From the NCBI GenBank assembly GCA_027084065.1, contig JALWLR010000253.1:1772-11038 (forward strand): DNA of 9,267 nucleotides, given 5' to 3'. Below are positions 1 to 7,061 of the stretch, piece by piece. A program made the position numbers and the translations under genes. The notes beneath the pieces are model-generated. The model saw nothing but the letters and a program-made list of their open reading frames with translations. It did no database searches and had not been told where the DNA came from. The DNA comes from Helicobacteraceae bacterium. GTDB taxonomy: Bacteria > Campylobacterota > Campylobacteria > Campylobacterales > Sulfurimonadaceae. Positions within the stretch are counted from its first letter, which is position 1, and each line of letters opens with the position of its first letter.

Positions 1-584
1 GCCTGATCCTCTCTACCCCAGCAGACAAGGGCTCTATTTGGAAAGGAGGCAAAAATATCTTGAAAATCTTCATTGACAACCGTTTTGAAAGTCTCATACA
101 TCTGCCACGTAAGTTTTTTGGCATCTTCAGCTACAAAATAGTCTCGAATACGCTCTATCTGTGCAAATTTAAGCATTTTGTACAGGGCGATTTTCGCTTT
201 TACTTTCCAAGATTTCGGCAAAACGATACCCGCAGAAGAGAGTAGTACAAGCAGCTCCGGCTCTAATAGCGTAGCTACTTTTCCACCAAAAGAGTGCCCC
301 ACAACAATATCTTTTTTTCCATTTATCTCTACAAGAAGCAATTCTATGATTCTCGCATAATCTTCACTCTCCATGCGCATCGGTGCCGTTGAGTTACCAA
401 ACCCGGGCAAATCGATATAGATATGACGAAAACCACTCATCAATGCTCCAAAAGCACCCTTCATCAACGCTTTGTTGCTCCCCCATCCATGCAAAATGAC
501 AATATCGACATGCTCTTTAGGGTTAAGTATTTCATAGCTGACATCAAATGTATGCCCCTTATAATGAATGCTTTTTTTTGCCAC
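1..584 (-). CDS. alpha/beta hydrolase, C-terminus beyond window
   Basis: This is an alpha/beta-hydrolase-fold protein; the first 194 residues are in the window and the C-terminus lies beyond the left edge. It begins with GTG (584-582), overlapping the ddl stop by one base (TAGTG), with AGGGA four bases upstream. Visible landmarks are the oxyanion-hole HGWG at residues 32-35, DLPGFG at 58-63, the nucleophile elbow GHSFGG at 96-101 (Ser98 as catalytic Ser), and WGRED at 189-193, where Asp193 fits the catalytic acid. The catalytic His would lie outside the window. There is no signal peptide, so it is probably cytoplasmic. The fold covers esterases, lipases and C-C hydrolases, so the substrate cannot be named. 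Its place after ddl, and in related genomes as I recall near murF, may tie it to the cell envelope, but that is inference only. Confidence 0.88.
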   Translation of the reverse strand, partial: MAKKSIHYKGHTFDVSYEILNPKEHVDIVILHGWGSNKALMKGAFGALMSGFRHIYIDLPGFGNSTAPMRMESEDYARIIELLLVEINGKKDIVVGHSFGGKVATLLEPELLVLLSSAGIVLPKSWKVKAKIALYKMLKFAQIERIRDYFVAEDAKKLTWQMYETFKTVVNEDFQDIFASFPNRALVCWGREDQ

Positions 585-1624
585 TATTTCCCTTTTGCCT
601 GTGAAATAGAGTGAATGTATTCATAGGTCACTTTCGGACGTTTTCTATGAGGTAAAGATTCTGCCAACGCTTCGATGGCTTTTGGAAAGTCTTTAAAAAG
701 ATAGTTCGCCATACTTCCTGGAATTGGATTGATCTCATTGAGATAGACTTCATCTTTGATCACGAAAAAATCACACCGTATCAGTGCTCCCTCAAACATA
801 TCGCGATAGATTGCCTTGAAATTCTCTTTGAGCCTTTTTTGCATGTTCTCATCCAGCGTAGCTTCATGAGCAGACTCGGTTCGTGAAAAATCCATATATT
901 TTTTTTCAAAATCCAAAAACTCCGTCTTTTGAGGCTCTTCGATCATAGAGTAGTGTATCTCTCCGTGAGCGAAATATCCTGCTAGATTGTACTCTTTGAC
1001 CCCTTCGATAAAGGGCTCTACAATTACCGTATTGTCAAATTCAAAAGCCACATCCAGTGCATAATCGAACTCTTCAACACTCCTAACCACACTCACGCCT
1101 ATAGAACTTCCAAGCCGTGCCGGTTTAATAATGACCGGAAAAGAGAAACGGGTATCTTTATGCTCATCGGCATGAAGCGTTTCATACTCCAATGTTTTTA
1201 CACCTCGTGCTGCAGCGAACCATTTCGTGTAGCGCTTGTCATAAGAAAAAACACTCGCATCGATTCTTGGACCGATATACTTGATCTCGTAAAAGTCAAG
1301 TAGACTCGCAATTGTGCCATCTTCTCCATCTCCACCATGAATGAGATTCAAAACTATGCCATGCAGCTCCGTTTTGGAAAAAAGTTTCACATTTTGAAAC
1401 TTTCCGCGCGCGAGTGTCAGCTTTGCAAATTTTTTGTATTGACCGCTGGAGAAGGTTTTGGCTTTCATATCTTTTGCATGTACATGATACAACGTATGAT
1501 CTACATCGCAAAAAACAAATTCCAGATCCATATGGTCTTGAAGTTTTTCTTTGAGTGTCGTAGCACTGACGATGCTAATTTCATGTTCGTAACTTGCTCC
1601 GCCAAAAAGTATAATCAACTGCAT
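584..1624 (-). CDS. ddl: D-alanine--D-alanine ligase
   Basis: Ddl is a cytoplasmic ATP-grasp enzyme that joins two D-alanines; MurF then adds the dipeptide to the peptidoglycan precursor. At 346 residues it has normal family length. The N-terminal domain opens with the first D-Ala site motif LFGGASYEHEIS (residues 6-17, Glu13 the expected substrate contact) and contains HGGDGEDGT at 96-104. The ATP-grasp part shows IIKPARLGSSIG (165-175) with Lys167 and Ser173/174, EPFIEG at 203-208, IRCDFFV at 282-288 with Arg283 and Asp285, and NEINPIPGSM at 296-305 with Glu297 and Asn299 as metal ligands and the ligand-binding G-S pair. The ATG start has AGGA four bases and AAGGA ten bases upstream. It lies 19 bp after ruvA and overlaps the following hydrolase by one base, so it is co-transcribed. 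Confidence 0.97.
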   Translation of the reverse strand: MQLIILFGGASYEHEISIVSATTLKEKLQDHMDLEFVFCDVDHTLYHVHAKDMKAKTFSSGQYKKFAKLTLARGKFQNVKLFSKTELHGIVLNLIHGGDGEDGTIASLLDFYEIKYIGPRIDASVFSYDKRYTKWFAAARGVKTLEYETLHADEHKDTRFSFPVIIKPARLGSSIGVSVVRSVEEFDYALDVAFEFDNTVIVEPFIEGVKEYNLAGYFAHGEIHYSMIEEPQKTEFLDFEKKYMDFSRTESAHEATLDENMQKRLKENFKAIYRDMFEGALIRCDFFVIKDEVYLNEINPIPGSMANYLFKDFPKAIEALAESLPHRKRPKVTYEYIHSISQAKGK

Positions 1625-1643
1625 TTTTTCCTATTCCTTAAAA

Positions 1644-2213
1644 TTATATCGTTTTTAATTGTTTGAGTGCCTCTTTGACAAGTCCCGCCGTATCACTCGC
1701 TTTTGCATTGCCGAGTGCTTTGGAAATCTGCTCTTTTTTAAAACCGAGTGCTTCAAGCGCTTCTGTCGCTTCTGCATGTGCCCGTGAAGCAGGCTCTGCA
1801 GTGAGTGTCTTTTCCAAAAGCTCTTCATCGAAACCACTCAATTCGACCAAAATTCTTCCTGCACTCTTTGGCCCAATACCGGGAACCCTCTTTATAGCCG
1901 CCATATCTTTGTCCGCAATGACCTTTGCAAACTGCTGCGGCGTATAGGTCGAACAAATCGCCATTGCCACTTTCGGTCCTACACCGTTTATTTTGATAAG
2001 CCGCTCAAAAAGAGACTTTTCCGCTTTTGTCGCAAAGCCATAGAGCAGCTGCGCATCTTCTCGAACTATATGCGTTGTAAACAATCGCACCTCTTCTTGT
2101 ATAGACGAGAATGTCTGTAACGATATAAATACCTCATAAACAACTCCCGAAACATCGACATGCACAACACCAGGCTCTTTATGGACAACCTTTCCAGCAA
2201 CTCCGACTATCAC
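1644..2213 (-). CDS. ruvA: Holliday junction branch migration protein RuvA
   Basis: RuvA binds the four-way Holliday junction and loads the RuvB motor, driving branch migration in recombination and repair; RuvC then cuts. The 189-residue length is typical. Domain I, an OB fold, covers about residues 1-62 and ends in the conserved EDAQLLYGF (52-60). Domain II carries two helix-hairpin-helix motifs, INGVGPKVA at 75-83 and VPGIGPKSAGR at 110-120. A linker rich in Ala and Glu leads to domain III, about 147-189, which contacts RuvB (EALEALGFKK at 151-160). Translation starts at GTG (2213-2211), overlapping the fapA stop as GTGA, with an excellent AGGAGG seven bases upstream; the nearby ATG at 2217-2215 is in a different frame. 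ruvB and ruvC are not in this window. Confidence 0.97.
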   Translation of the reverse strand: MIVGVAGKVVHKEPGVVHVDVSGVVYEVFISLQTFSSIQEEVRLFTTHIVREDAQLLYGFATKAEKSLFERLIKINGVGPKVAMAICSTYTPQQFAKVIADKDMAAIKRVPGIGPKSAGRILVELSGFDEELLEKTLTAEPASRAHAEATEALEALGFKKEQISKALGNAKASDTAGLVKEALKQLKTI

Positions 2214-4126
2214 TCATCTTCCTCCTCAAGCGGACGTATCTCAAAAATACCCTCTTCGACCTCGACAATCCCATAAATATGATGTGCTTCACCCTCTTCC
2301 GGCTTATAAACAAGCTCAAGCGGCGGATCTATCAGGCGCGCACGAATTTCATTGTAACCACGCCATACATCTCTGTTTATCACACGGGCATCCATCACAC
2401 TATACTGGAGCGAACCGGTCTGGTTGCTTAGCAGATGAATCTTCTCTTCGGTTTTTTTGTACATCTCTTCTAACTCTTTGAGTTTATCGACCTGCGCCTG
2501 ATAGAGTTTGTACTGTTTCACATAAGCTTCAGGCAATTTAATGCCGTTTTTTTTATAGTGCAAGAGCCTTTTTTTAACTTCATTGAAAACGGCATGATTT
2601 TTTTTCACAAGTTGACGGTAGCCCTCTATTTGCTTTTCATATTCAAAAAGACGCTGTTTAAGCTTCTCGATCTCCTCTTTGTTCTTCTCATAGCTCTCTT
2701 TGGCTTTACGCTGCTGCAACGGATCGATTTCAAAGATATTCTCACTTCCACGCAATCGCTTGATTTCGATTTTTTGAGACGCTTTGACTCTAACATAGGA
2801 GGTGCATATCTCTATAGTTACTTTTTCTCCATATATACGCCCTCCCATAGCCTGCGCGATGGAGATCTCTTCTCCTTCGACAACACCATGCTCAAGACGG
2901 GTAATTTTTACTTTTTTACCTTTTGCCGTTCCTTTATGAACATTGACGGTAATCTCATCCGCTTCTATAACGGAAGTTTTGTGCGTCTGACCGCCTACGT
3001 CGACACGCTTTGCTTTGACATAGGCTTCACTACCCACATTCCCCTCTACCTCAAGTTCCGTTACCTCCACTTTCATTCCCGTACCAATGGCATCCTTGAC
3101 TGCATCGGCTTCCGTTACGACAAGATTGACATCCGAATCGGTTCCAACCGTTATAGAGCCGGTCGTTCTAAAAGTTACTTGATTGACATCCGCTTCTGAC
3201 TTAATCGTATAGACATTCTCTTCAATGGCTATATAGCCGTTTACTTTCGCGTAAAAGCGGATACTTTTTTCATCTTCCTCTACTCGAATCGTCTCTTCAT
3301 CTACCTCAAAACCAAGGTCTCGTTCTTCTGAGGGCTCTTTTGGAGCGATGTAGCGTCCTCTGCAATCACGCCCCGGCTGTCCCGGACGCGGCTTTATAAA
3401 CTCGATAAGCAGTTCATCTTTGTGCACACTCTGAATAAAACCCCTGTCTGCATAATCGACACGCCTATTCTCTTCTTCTTTGCGCTTTTGCTCAAAATGC
3501 AAAATAAGTGTACCATCAACCGTCTTTGTCGGCTCTATCGACTCCGCAATCAAATAGGTCTGCATTCTCTCAAACAGTACACTCTCTTCTATTTTCGCTT
3601 TGGCACTGAGTTTGGAGACTACATCCTCCATCGGCTCGTCAAAGACATAGATCAAGACACCCGCACGTACTTTGTGCTTGTTTATATAGAGTGTCAACTC
3701 CTCTTTCAAAGCACTTATATAGCGTAAAATAGACCCCTCTTTAACCTGCATGTAGATTTTGCATTTCGTAGCGTTCGCACCGATTGCAATTTTAAACTCC
3801 TCCAAAGGATCTTTGCCTTTTTGTCTGGAGAAGATCTCGACTTCATACACCTGCTTAATTTGGAAGTTAGAATCAAGCCATGTCTCATCATCAATTTCGC
3901 GCAGCCTCTCTCTTTCAATTTCCTCCCATTTGGCATCTATTCCCTGCTTTAAAAAACGGGTATAGGTCAAAACATCAAGAATGTGAAAATCAAGAGTTTC
4001 AGGTTTTATACCATACTCTCTTGCTATGCTACTAAGCTCCTTTGCAATATTTTCGGACTTGACAACCGTCGGGCGTACTTTTCTAACAGCGACAGAAGAG
4101 CTTTTATTGCTACCAAAAAGTGCCAT
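2210..4126 (-). CDS. fapA: FapA-family (DUF342) flagellar assembly-type protein
   Basis: This is a 638-residue DUF342/FapA-family protein, a family linked in Vibrio to polar flagellum placement and FlhF localisation; its role in Campylobacterota is less clear. Residues 1-230 form an N-terminal region without motifs I can name. The DUF342 hallmark RPGQPGRDCRGRYI is at 247-260. From about 290 to 465 the protein is a run of short beta strands (NGYIAI, GSITVGTDSDVNLVV, ELEVEGNVGSEAYVKAKRVDVGG), as expected of a right-handed beta-helix of the polymer-forming type. Residues about 470-570 are strongly charged heptad-like coiled coil, followed by a short C-terminal domain and an acidic tail. There is no signal peptide or membrane segment. 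The ATG has AAGGA shortly upstream. It is first in the minus-strand operon and overlaps ruvA by four bases. The symbol follows the family name; biochemical function is inferred. Confidence 0.85.
   Translation of the reverse strand: MALFGSNKSSSVAVRKVRPTVVKSENIAKELSSIAREYGIKPETLDFHILDVLTYTRFLKQGIDAKWEEIERERLREIDDETWLDSNFQIKQVYEVEIFSRQKGKDPLEEFKIAIGANATKCKIYMQVKEGSILRYISALKEELTLYINKHKVRAGVLIYVFDEPMEDVVSKLSAKAKIEESVLFERMQTYLIAESIEPTKTVDGTLILHFEQKRKEEENRRVDYADRGFIQSVHKDELLIEFIKPRPGQPGRDCRGRYIAPKEPSEERDLGFEVDEETIRVEEDEKSIRFYAKVNGYIAIEENVYTIKSEADVNQVTFRTTGSITVGTDSDVNLVVTEADAVKDAIGTGMKVEVTELEVEGNVGSEAYVKAKRVDVGGQTHKTSVIEADEITVNVHKGTAKGKKVKITRLEHGVVEGEEISIAQAMGGRIYGEKVTIEICTSYVRVKASQKIEIKRLRGSENIFEIDPLQQRKAKESYEKNKEEIEKLKQRLFEYEKQIEGYRQLVKKNHAVFNEVKKRLLHYKKNGIKLPEAYVKQYKLYQAQVDKLKELEEMYKKTEEKIHLLSNQTGSLQYSVMDARVINRDVWRGYNEIRARLIDPPLELVYKPEEGEAHHIYGIVEVEEGIFEIRPLEEEDE
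2221..2226 (-). promoter_or_regulatory. ruvA ribosome binding site inside fapA
   Basis: The minus-strand hexamer AGGAGG lies seven bases before the ruvA GTG codon. It is formed by the GAG GAG GAA codons of the acidic FapA C-terminus (LEEEDE). The site decides the GTG start and implies translational coupling of ruvA to fapA. Confidence 0.8.
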
Positions 4127-4243
4127 GCGGTCATCCTTGCCTTTACTAAGATTTGATTGAATGAGGAATCTCGATTAAAAGCTATATTTTAATCAACTTT
4201 TCGTTAAACTATCGTAAAAATAGGGACTTTTAGAAAAAAGCGC
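4127..4243. promoter_or_regulatory. divergent promoter region, fapA operon / murJ operon
   Basis: This 117-bp AT-rich gap separates two divergently transcribed blocks, so it should hold both promoters. On the plus strand, TATATT at 4183-4188 is the best -10 candidate for murJ (one mismatch to TATAAT), with no well-spaced -35, as is common for the main sigma factor in Campylobacterota. On the minus strand, TAAAAT and TATAGC overlap the same place. No ideal promoter can be named in either direction. The murJ start has only a weak purine-rich ribosome binding site (AGAAAAAAG), since AGGGA at 4222-4226 is 17 bases away. The gap also contains an inverted repeat, listed separately. Confidence 0.6.
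4173..4194. repeat. perfect 8-6-8 inverted repeat between fapA and murJ
   Basis: GATTAAAA (4173-4180), a six-base spacer GCTATA, then TTTTAATC (4187-4194) form a perfect inverted repeat. Outside it, T4171 and A4196 also pair, with one mismatch between (C4172/A4195). It overlaps the candidate -10 boxes of both directions. The arms are AT-rich with no following T-run on either strand, so it looks more like a protein-binding dyad than a terminator. No known operator consensus is recognised. Confidence 0.55.
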
Positions 4244-5653
4244 ATGTTAAAAGCAATATTTACAAACAGTTTCGGAATCCTTTTTTCAAGAATTTTAGGG
4301 TTTTTTAGAGATCTCCTGATGGCCTCCTCACTTGGAGCCGGACTCTATAGCGACATTTTTTTTATAGCGTTTAAACTTCCCAATCTTTTTCGTCGCATTT
4401 TTGCCGAAGGTGCTTTTACCCAAACTTTCATACCTGCTTTTGCACGGAGCCGCAATAAAGCTCTCTTTAGTACTTACATTTTTACACTCTTTTTTGGCGT
4501 CGTTGTACTCCTTGGCATCCTTGTTACGCTCTTTTCAGAACCAGCAACCCGTCTTATAGCCATTGGATTCAGTGAAAAAACCATACAAATCGCCGCTCCT
4601 TACGTTGCTATCAATTTTTGGTATTTGCCACTCATTTTTAGCGTGACGTTTCTGGCGGCTTTATTACAGTACCGGCACCACTTTGCCACGACGGCATTTG
4701 CAACCTCTTTACTCAACCTCGCTCTTATAGCCGCTTTATGGCTTAGCAAAGGGTTGCAGGAGAGTCAAATCGTTCTTTATTTGAGTTATGCTGTTTTAAT
4801 AGGTGGAACTCTACAACTTCTTTTGCATGTAGTGATGATAAAAAAGCTAGGGTTGTGCAAACTACTTACAGGAGGTTTTTTTCATTTTTTTCACAAAAAG
4901 CATCTTATCCAATCAGAGATCAAAAAGTTCAAAAAAGAGTTTTTCCCGGCCATCTGGGGTAACTCTACACCTCAGCTGAGTGCCTTTTTGGATACTTGGC
5001 TTGCTTCTTTTCTTACACTTGGCACCATAAGCTACCTCTACTATGCCAACCGGGTGTTTCAACTCCCACTTGCACTTTTTGCTATAGCGACCTCCGTTGC
5101 TCTTTTTCCAAAAGTAAGCCGCTTTTTAAAAAATGCAAAGATTGAAGAAGCACTTTTTATGATGAAGCGTGCATTTTGGCTACTGGCATTTGTTCTTGGA
5201 GCAAGCACGCTTGTCGGGGTACTACTGAGTGAAGAGATTGTCACACTTTTGTTTCAAAGGGGCGCATTCGATGCATTCGATGCAAGAAACACTGCCGATG
5301 TTTTGCGCATGTATCTACTGGGATTGCTTCCTTTTGGTCTTGGAAAACTCTTTTCACTTTGGATATACGCTTCACAAAATCAGATAAAAGCGGCAAAGAT
5401 AGCCTCTTTGGCACTAGGAAGCAACATACTTTTTTCACTTCTTCTGATTTTTCCCTACGGAGCAAGCGGTCTGGCACTTGCAAGCAGCATAGGAGGCTTT
5501 GTCTCCTTTTGGCTTACACTCAAACATTTCGGACTCAAACACTTTCTCTCCTTTTTGCATCCTCGCATTCTTGCATTGTGGCTTTTGTCCATGACTATTT
5601 TAGCTATAATTACACTGATTTTCAAACATTTCATTCACGACTACATCTATTAG
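4244..5653 (+). CDS. murJ: lipid II flippase MurJ (MviN)
   Basis: MurJ is an inner-membrane flippase of the MOP superfamily that moves lipid II from the cytoplasmic to the periplasmic face for peptidoglycan assembly. The 469-residue protein is almost entirely hydrophobic segments, consistent with about 12-14 transmembrane helices; it is shorter than the roughly 510-residue E. coli protein at the C-terminal end. The family signature is very clear at the N-terminus: SRILGFFRD (15-23, with Arg16, Arg22, Asp23), SDIFFIAFKLPNLFRRIFAEGAFTQTFIP (36-64, with Arg50/51). In the second half YYANRVFQLPLALF carries Arg270, matching the essential cavity arginine of E. coli MurJ, and LLFQRGAFDAFD lies at 335-346. 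The ATG gives the conserved MLKA start; its ribosome site is weak. It is first gene of the plus-strand block, and the cysS ribosome binding site touches its stop codon. Confidence 0.96.
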   Translation: MLKAIFTNSFGILFSRILGFFRDLLMASSLGAGLYSDIFFIAFKLPNLFRRIFAEGAFTQTFIPAFARSRNKALFSTYIFTLFFGVVVLLGILVTLFSEPATRLIAIGFSEKTIQIAAPYVAINFWYLPLIFSVTFLAALLQYRHHFATTAFATSLLNLALIAALWLSKGLQESQIVLYLSYAVLIGGTLQLLLHVVMIKKLGLCKLLTGGFFHFFHKKHLIQSEIKKFKKEFFPAIWGNSTPQLSAFLDTWLASFLTLGTISYLYYANRVFQLPLALFAIATSVALFPKVSRFLKNAKIEEALFMMKRAFWLLAFVLGASTLVGVLLSEEIVTLLFQRGAFDAFDARNTADVLRMYLLGLLPFGLGKLFSLWIYASQNQIKAAKIASLALGSNILFSLLLIFPYGASGLALASSIGGFVSFWLTLKHFGLKHFLSFLHPRILALWLLSMTILAIITLIFKHFIHDYIY

Positions 5654-5657
5654 AGGA
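5652..5657 (+). promoter_or_regulatory. cysS ribosome binding site overlapping murJ stop
   Basis: AGAGGA begins inside the murJ TAG stop and lies six bases before a GTG codon at 5664. It supports GTG as the cysS start and points to coupled translation of murJ and cysS. Confidence 0.75.
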
Positions 5658-5663
5658 ACAGCT

Positions 5664-7061
5664 GTGTATATCTACGACACTTCCAAAAAAGAAAAACGAC
5701 GATTCACTCCACTCAAAGAGGGAGAAGTGAGTCTTTATGTATGCGGTCCTACCGTCTATGACGATGCCCATCTCGGACATGCAAAATCGGCTTTGACCTT
5801 TGATTTACTCAATCGTGTGCTCCAAGCCAACGGATACAAAGTTCGCTATGCAAGAAATATTACCGACATTGACGATAAAATTATCAAAAAATCTCTTGAA
5901 ACAAAAGAACCAATAAGTAATATAACCGCTTTTTATACCAAACGTTTTCATGCAGACATGGCTCAGCTCGGTGTTTTACCGCCGAGTATAGAACCAAAAG
6001 CGACCGAGAATCTGGATGCTATGTTTGCTCTTATTTCTAAACTACTACAAAACGGATGCGCCTATAAAACGGCATCGGGAGACATCTACTTCGATACCGC
6101 CAAAGATCCAAAATATCTCTCGCTTTCTCAGCGAAAACAAGAAGAAGAGCAAAAACAGCAACGCATAGAGAAAAACGAAGCCAAAAAAAACAGTGCCGAT
6201 TTCGCTCTTTGGAAAGCGGTGGACGACCTTGCTTTTGAGAGTCCTTTTGGCAAAGGGCGACCGGGCTGGCATCTAGAATGCAGCGCTATGATTCATAAGC
6301 ATTTGGCTTATAGAGATGAAGCGTTTGAAATAGACATTCACGGTGGAGGAGCCGATTTGCTCTTTCCCCACCATGAAAATGAAGCCGCCCAGACACGCTG
6401 TGCCGAACACAAAGAGCTTGCAGCATACTGGATGCATAATGGTTTTGTACGTGTCAATGGAGAAAAGATGAGCAAAAGTCTTGGCAACAGCTTCTTTTTA
6501 AAAGATGCTCTCAAACTCTATGACGGGGAAGTTTTGCGCTTTTATCTGCTCTCCACACACTACCGAAGCGATTTCAACTTCTCAACGCAAGATTTAGAAA
6601 ACGCAAAAAAACGGCTCGATAAACTCTACCGTCTTAAAAAGCGACTTTTTGGTCTCCCGGAGCAAGACGCACTGCAAACCCCTTTTAAAACCCAGCTTCT
6701 TAAAGCATTGAGTGACGATTTAAATGTCTCCAAAGCACTCAGTCTTATAGATGAGTTCATAACCCAGACAAACGAAACTCTAGATACTCCAGGAAAACAC
6801 AAACAACTCAAAAAAGAGGCATCGGCAAATCTTGCTTATATCGCCGATATATTGGGATTTGGCGTTCAAAACCCCTACAGTTACTTCCAAAGAGGTATAG
6901 ATGAAGCTACCAAAGAGGAGATAGAACAGCTCATTCAACAACGAAATGAAGCCAAAAAATCGAAAAACTTTGAAGAAGCGGATGCTTTAAGAGATAAAAT
7001 TCTCGCACACGGTGTATCGATCATGGATACGCCGCAAGGAACGTTTTGGGAAAAAGCATGA
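5664..7061 (+). CDS. cysS: cysteine--tRNA ligase
   Basis: CysRS is a class I aminoacyl-tRNA synthetase of the cytoplasm that charges tRNA-Cys with cysteine using ATP. At 465 residues it matches the usual bacterial length (about 460). Cys27 in VCGPTVYD, Cys206 in WHLECSAM, and His236 and Glu240 in PHHENE are the zinc ligands that select the cysteine thiol. The HIGH motif is HLGH (36-39) and the KMSKS motif is KMSKS at 268-272. The DALR-type helical domain runs from about 305 to 400, and the end (MDTPQGTFW) is the typical C-terminus. The GTG start gives the family opening YIYDTSKKEK and has AGAGGA six bases upstream. A Glu/Gln/Lys-rich loop at 157-176 precedes SADFALWK and is common in the family. 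It lies ten bases after murJ. Confidence 0.98.
   Translation: MYIYDTSKKEKRRFTPLKEGEVSLYVCGPTVYDDAHLGHAKSALTFDLLNRVLQANGYKVRYARNITDIDDKIIKKSLETKEPISNITAFYTKRFHADMAQLGVLPPSIEPKATENLDAMFALISKLLQNGCAYKTASGDIYFDTAKDPKYLSLSQRKQEEEQKQQRIEKNEAKKNSADFALWKAVDDLAFESPFGKGRPGWHLECSAMIHKHLAYRDEAFEIDIHGGGADLLFPHHENEAAQTRCAEHKELAAYWMHNGFVRVNGEKMSKSLGNSFFLKDALKLYDGEVLRFYLLSTHYRSDFNFSTQDLENAKKRLDKLYRLKKRLFGLPEQDALQTPFKTQLLKALSDDLNVSKALSLIDEFITQTNETLDTPGKHKQLKKEASANLAYIADILGFGVQNPYSYFQRGIDEATKEEIEQLIQQRNEAKKSKNFEEADALRDKILAHGVSIMDTPQGTFWEKA

Noticed and set aside
60..614. Three overlapping plus-strand open frames near the left edge
   Set aside because: The minus strand carries a clear alpha/beta hydrolase with GHSFGG and HGWG across the whole stretch; the plus-strand frames are shadows.
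2558..3199. A 213-codon plus-strand open frame rich in Phe, Leu and Tyr
   Set aside because: It lies wholly antisense to fapA, has no ribosome binding site or recognisable domain, and its Phe-rich content is what antisense reading of Lys/Glu-rich coding gives.
4209..4232. Possible sigma-28 flagellar promoter upstream of fapA (minus-strand TAAAAGTC and CGATAG)
   Set aside because: The spacing is about three bases too short compared with the usual sigma-28 arrangement and both boxes have mismatches, so it is not supported.
5264..5284. Tandem 9-bp repeat (GCATTCGAT twice plus GCA) inside murJ
   Set aside because: It encodes AFDAFDA at a place where the family already has a similar sequence of the same length, so it is not an insertion; two copies are within chance.
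5359..5730. A 123-codon plus-strand open frame bridging murJ and cysS
   Set aside because: It overlaps the end of murJ and the start of cysS, both strongly identified in other frames, and has no domain or ribosome binding site.
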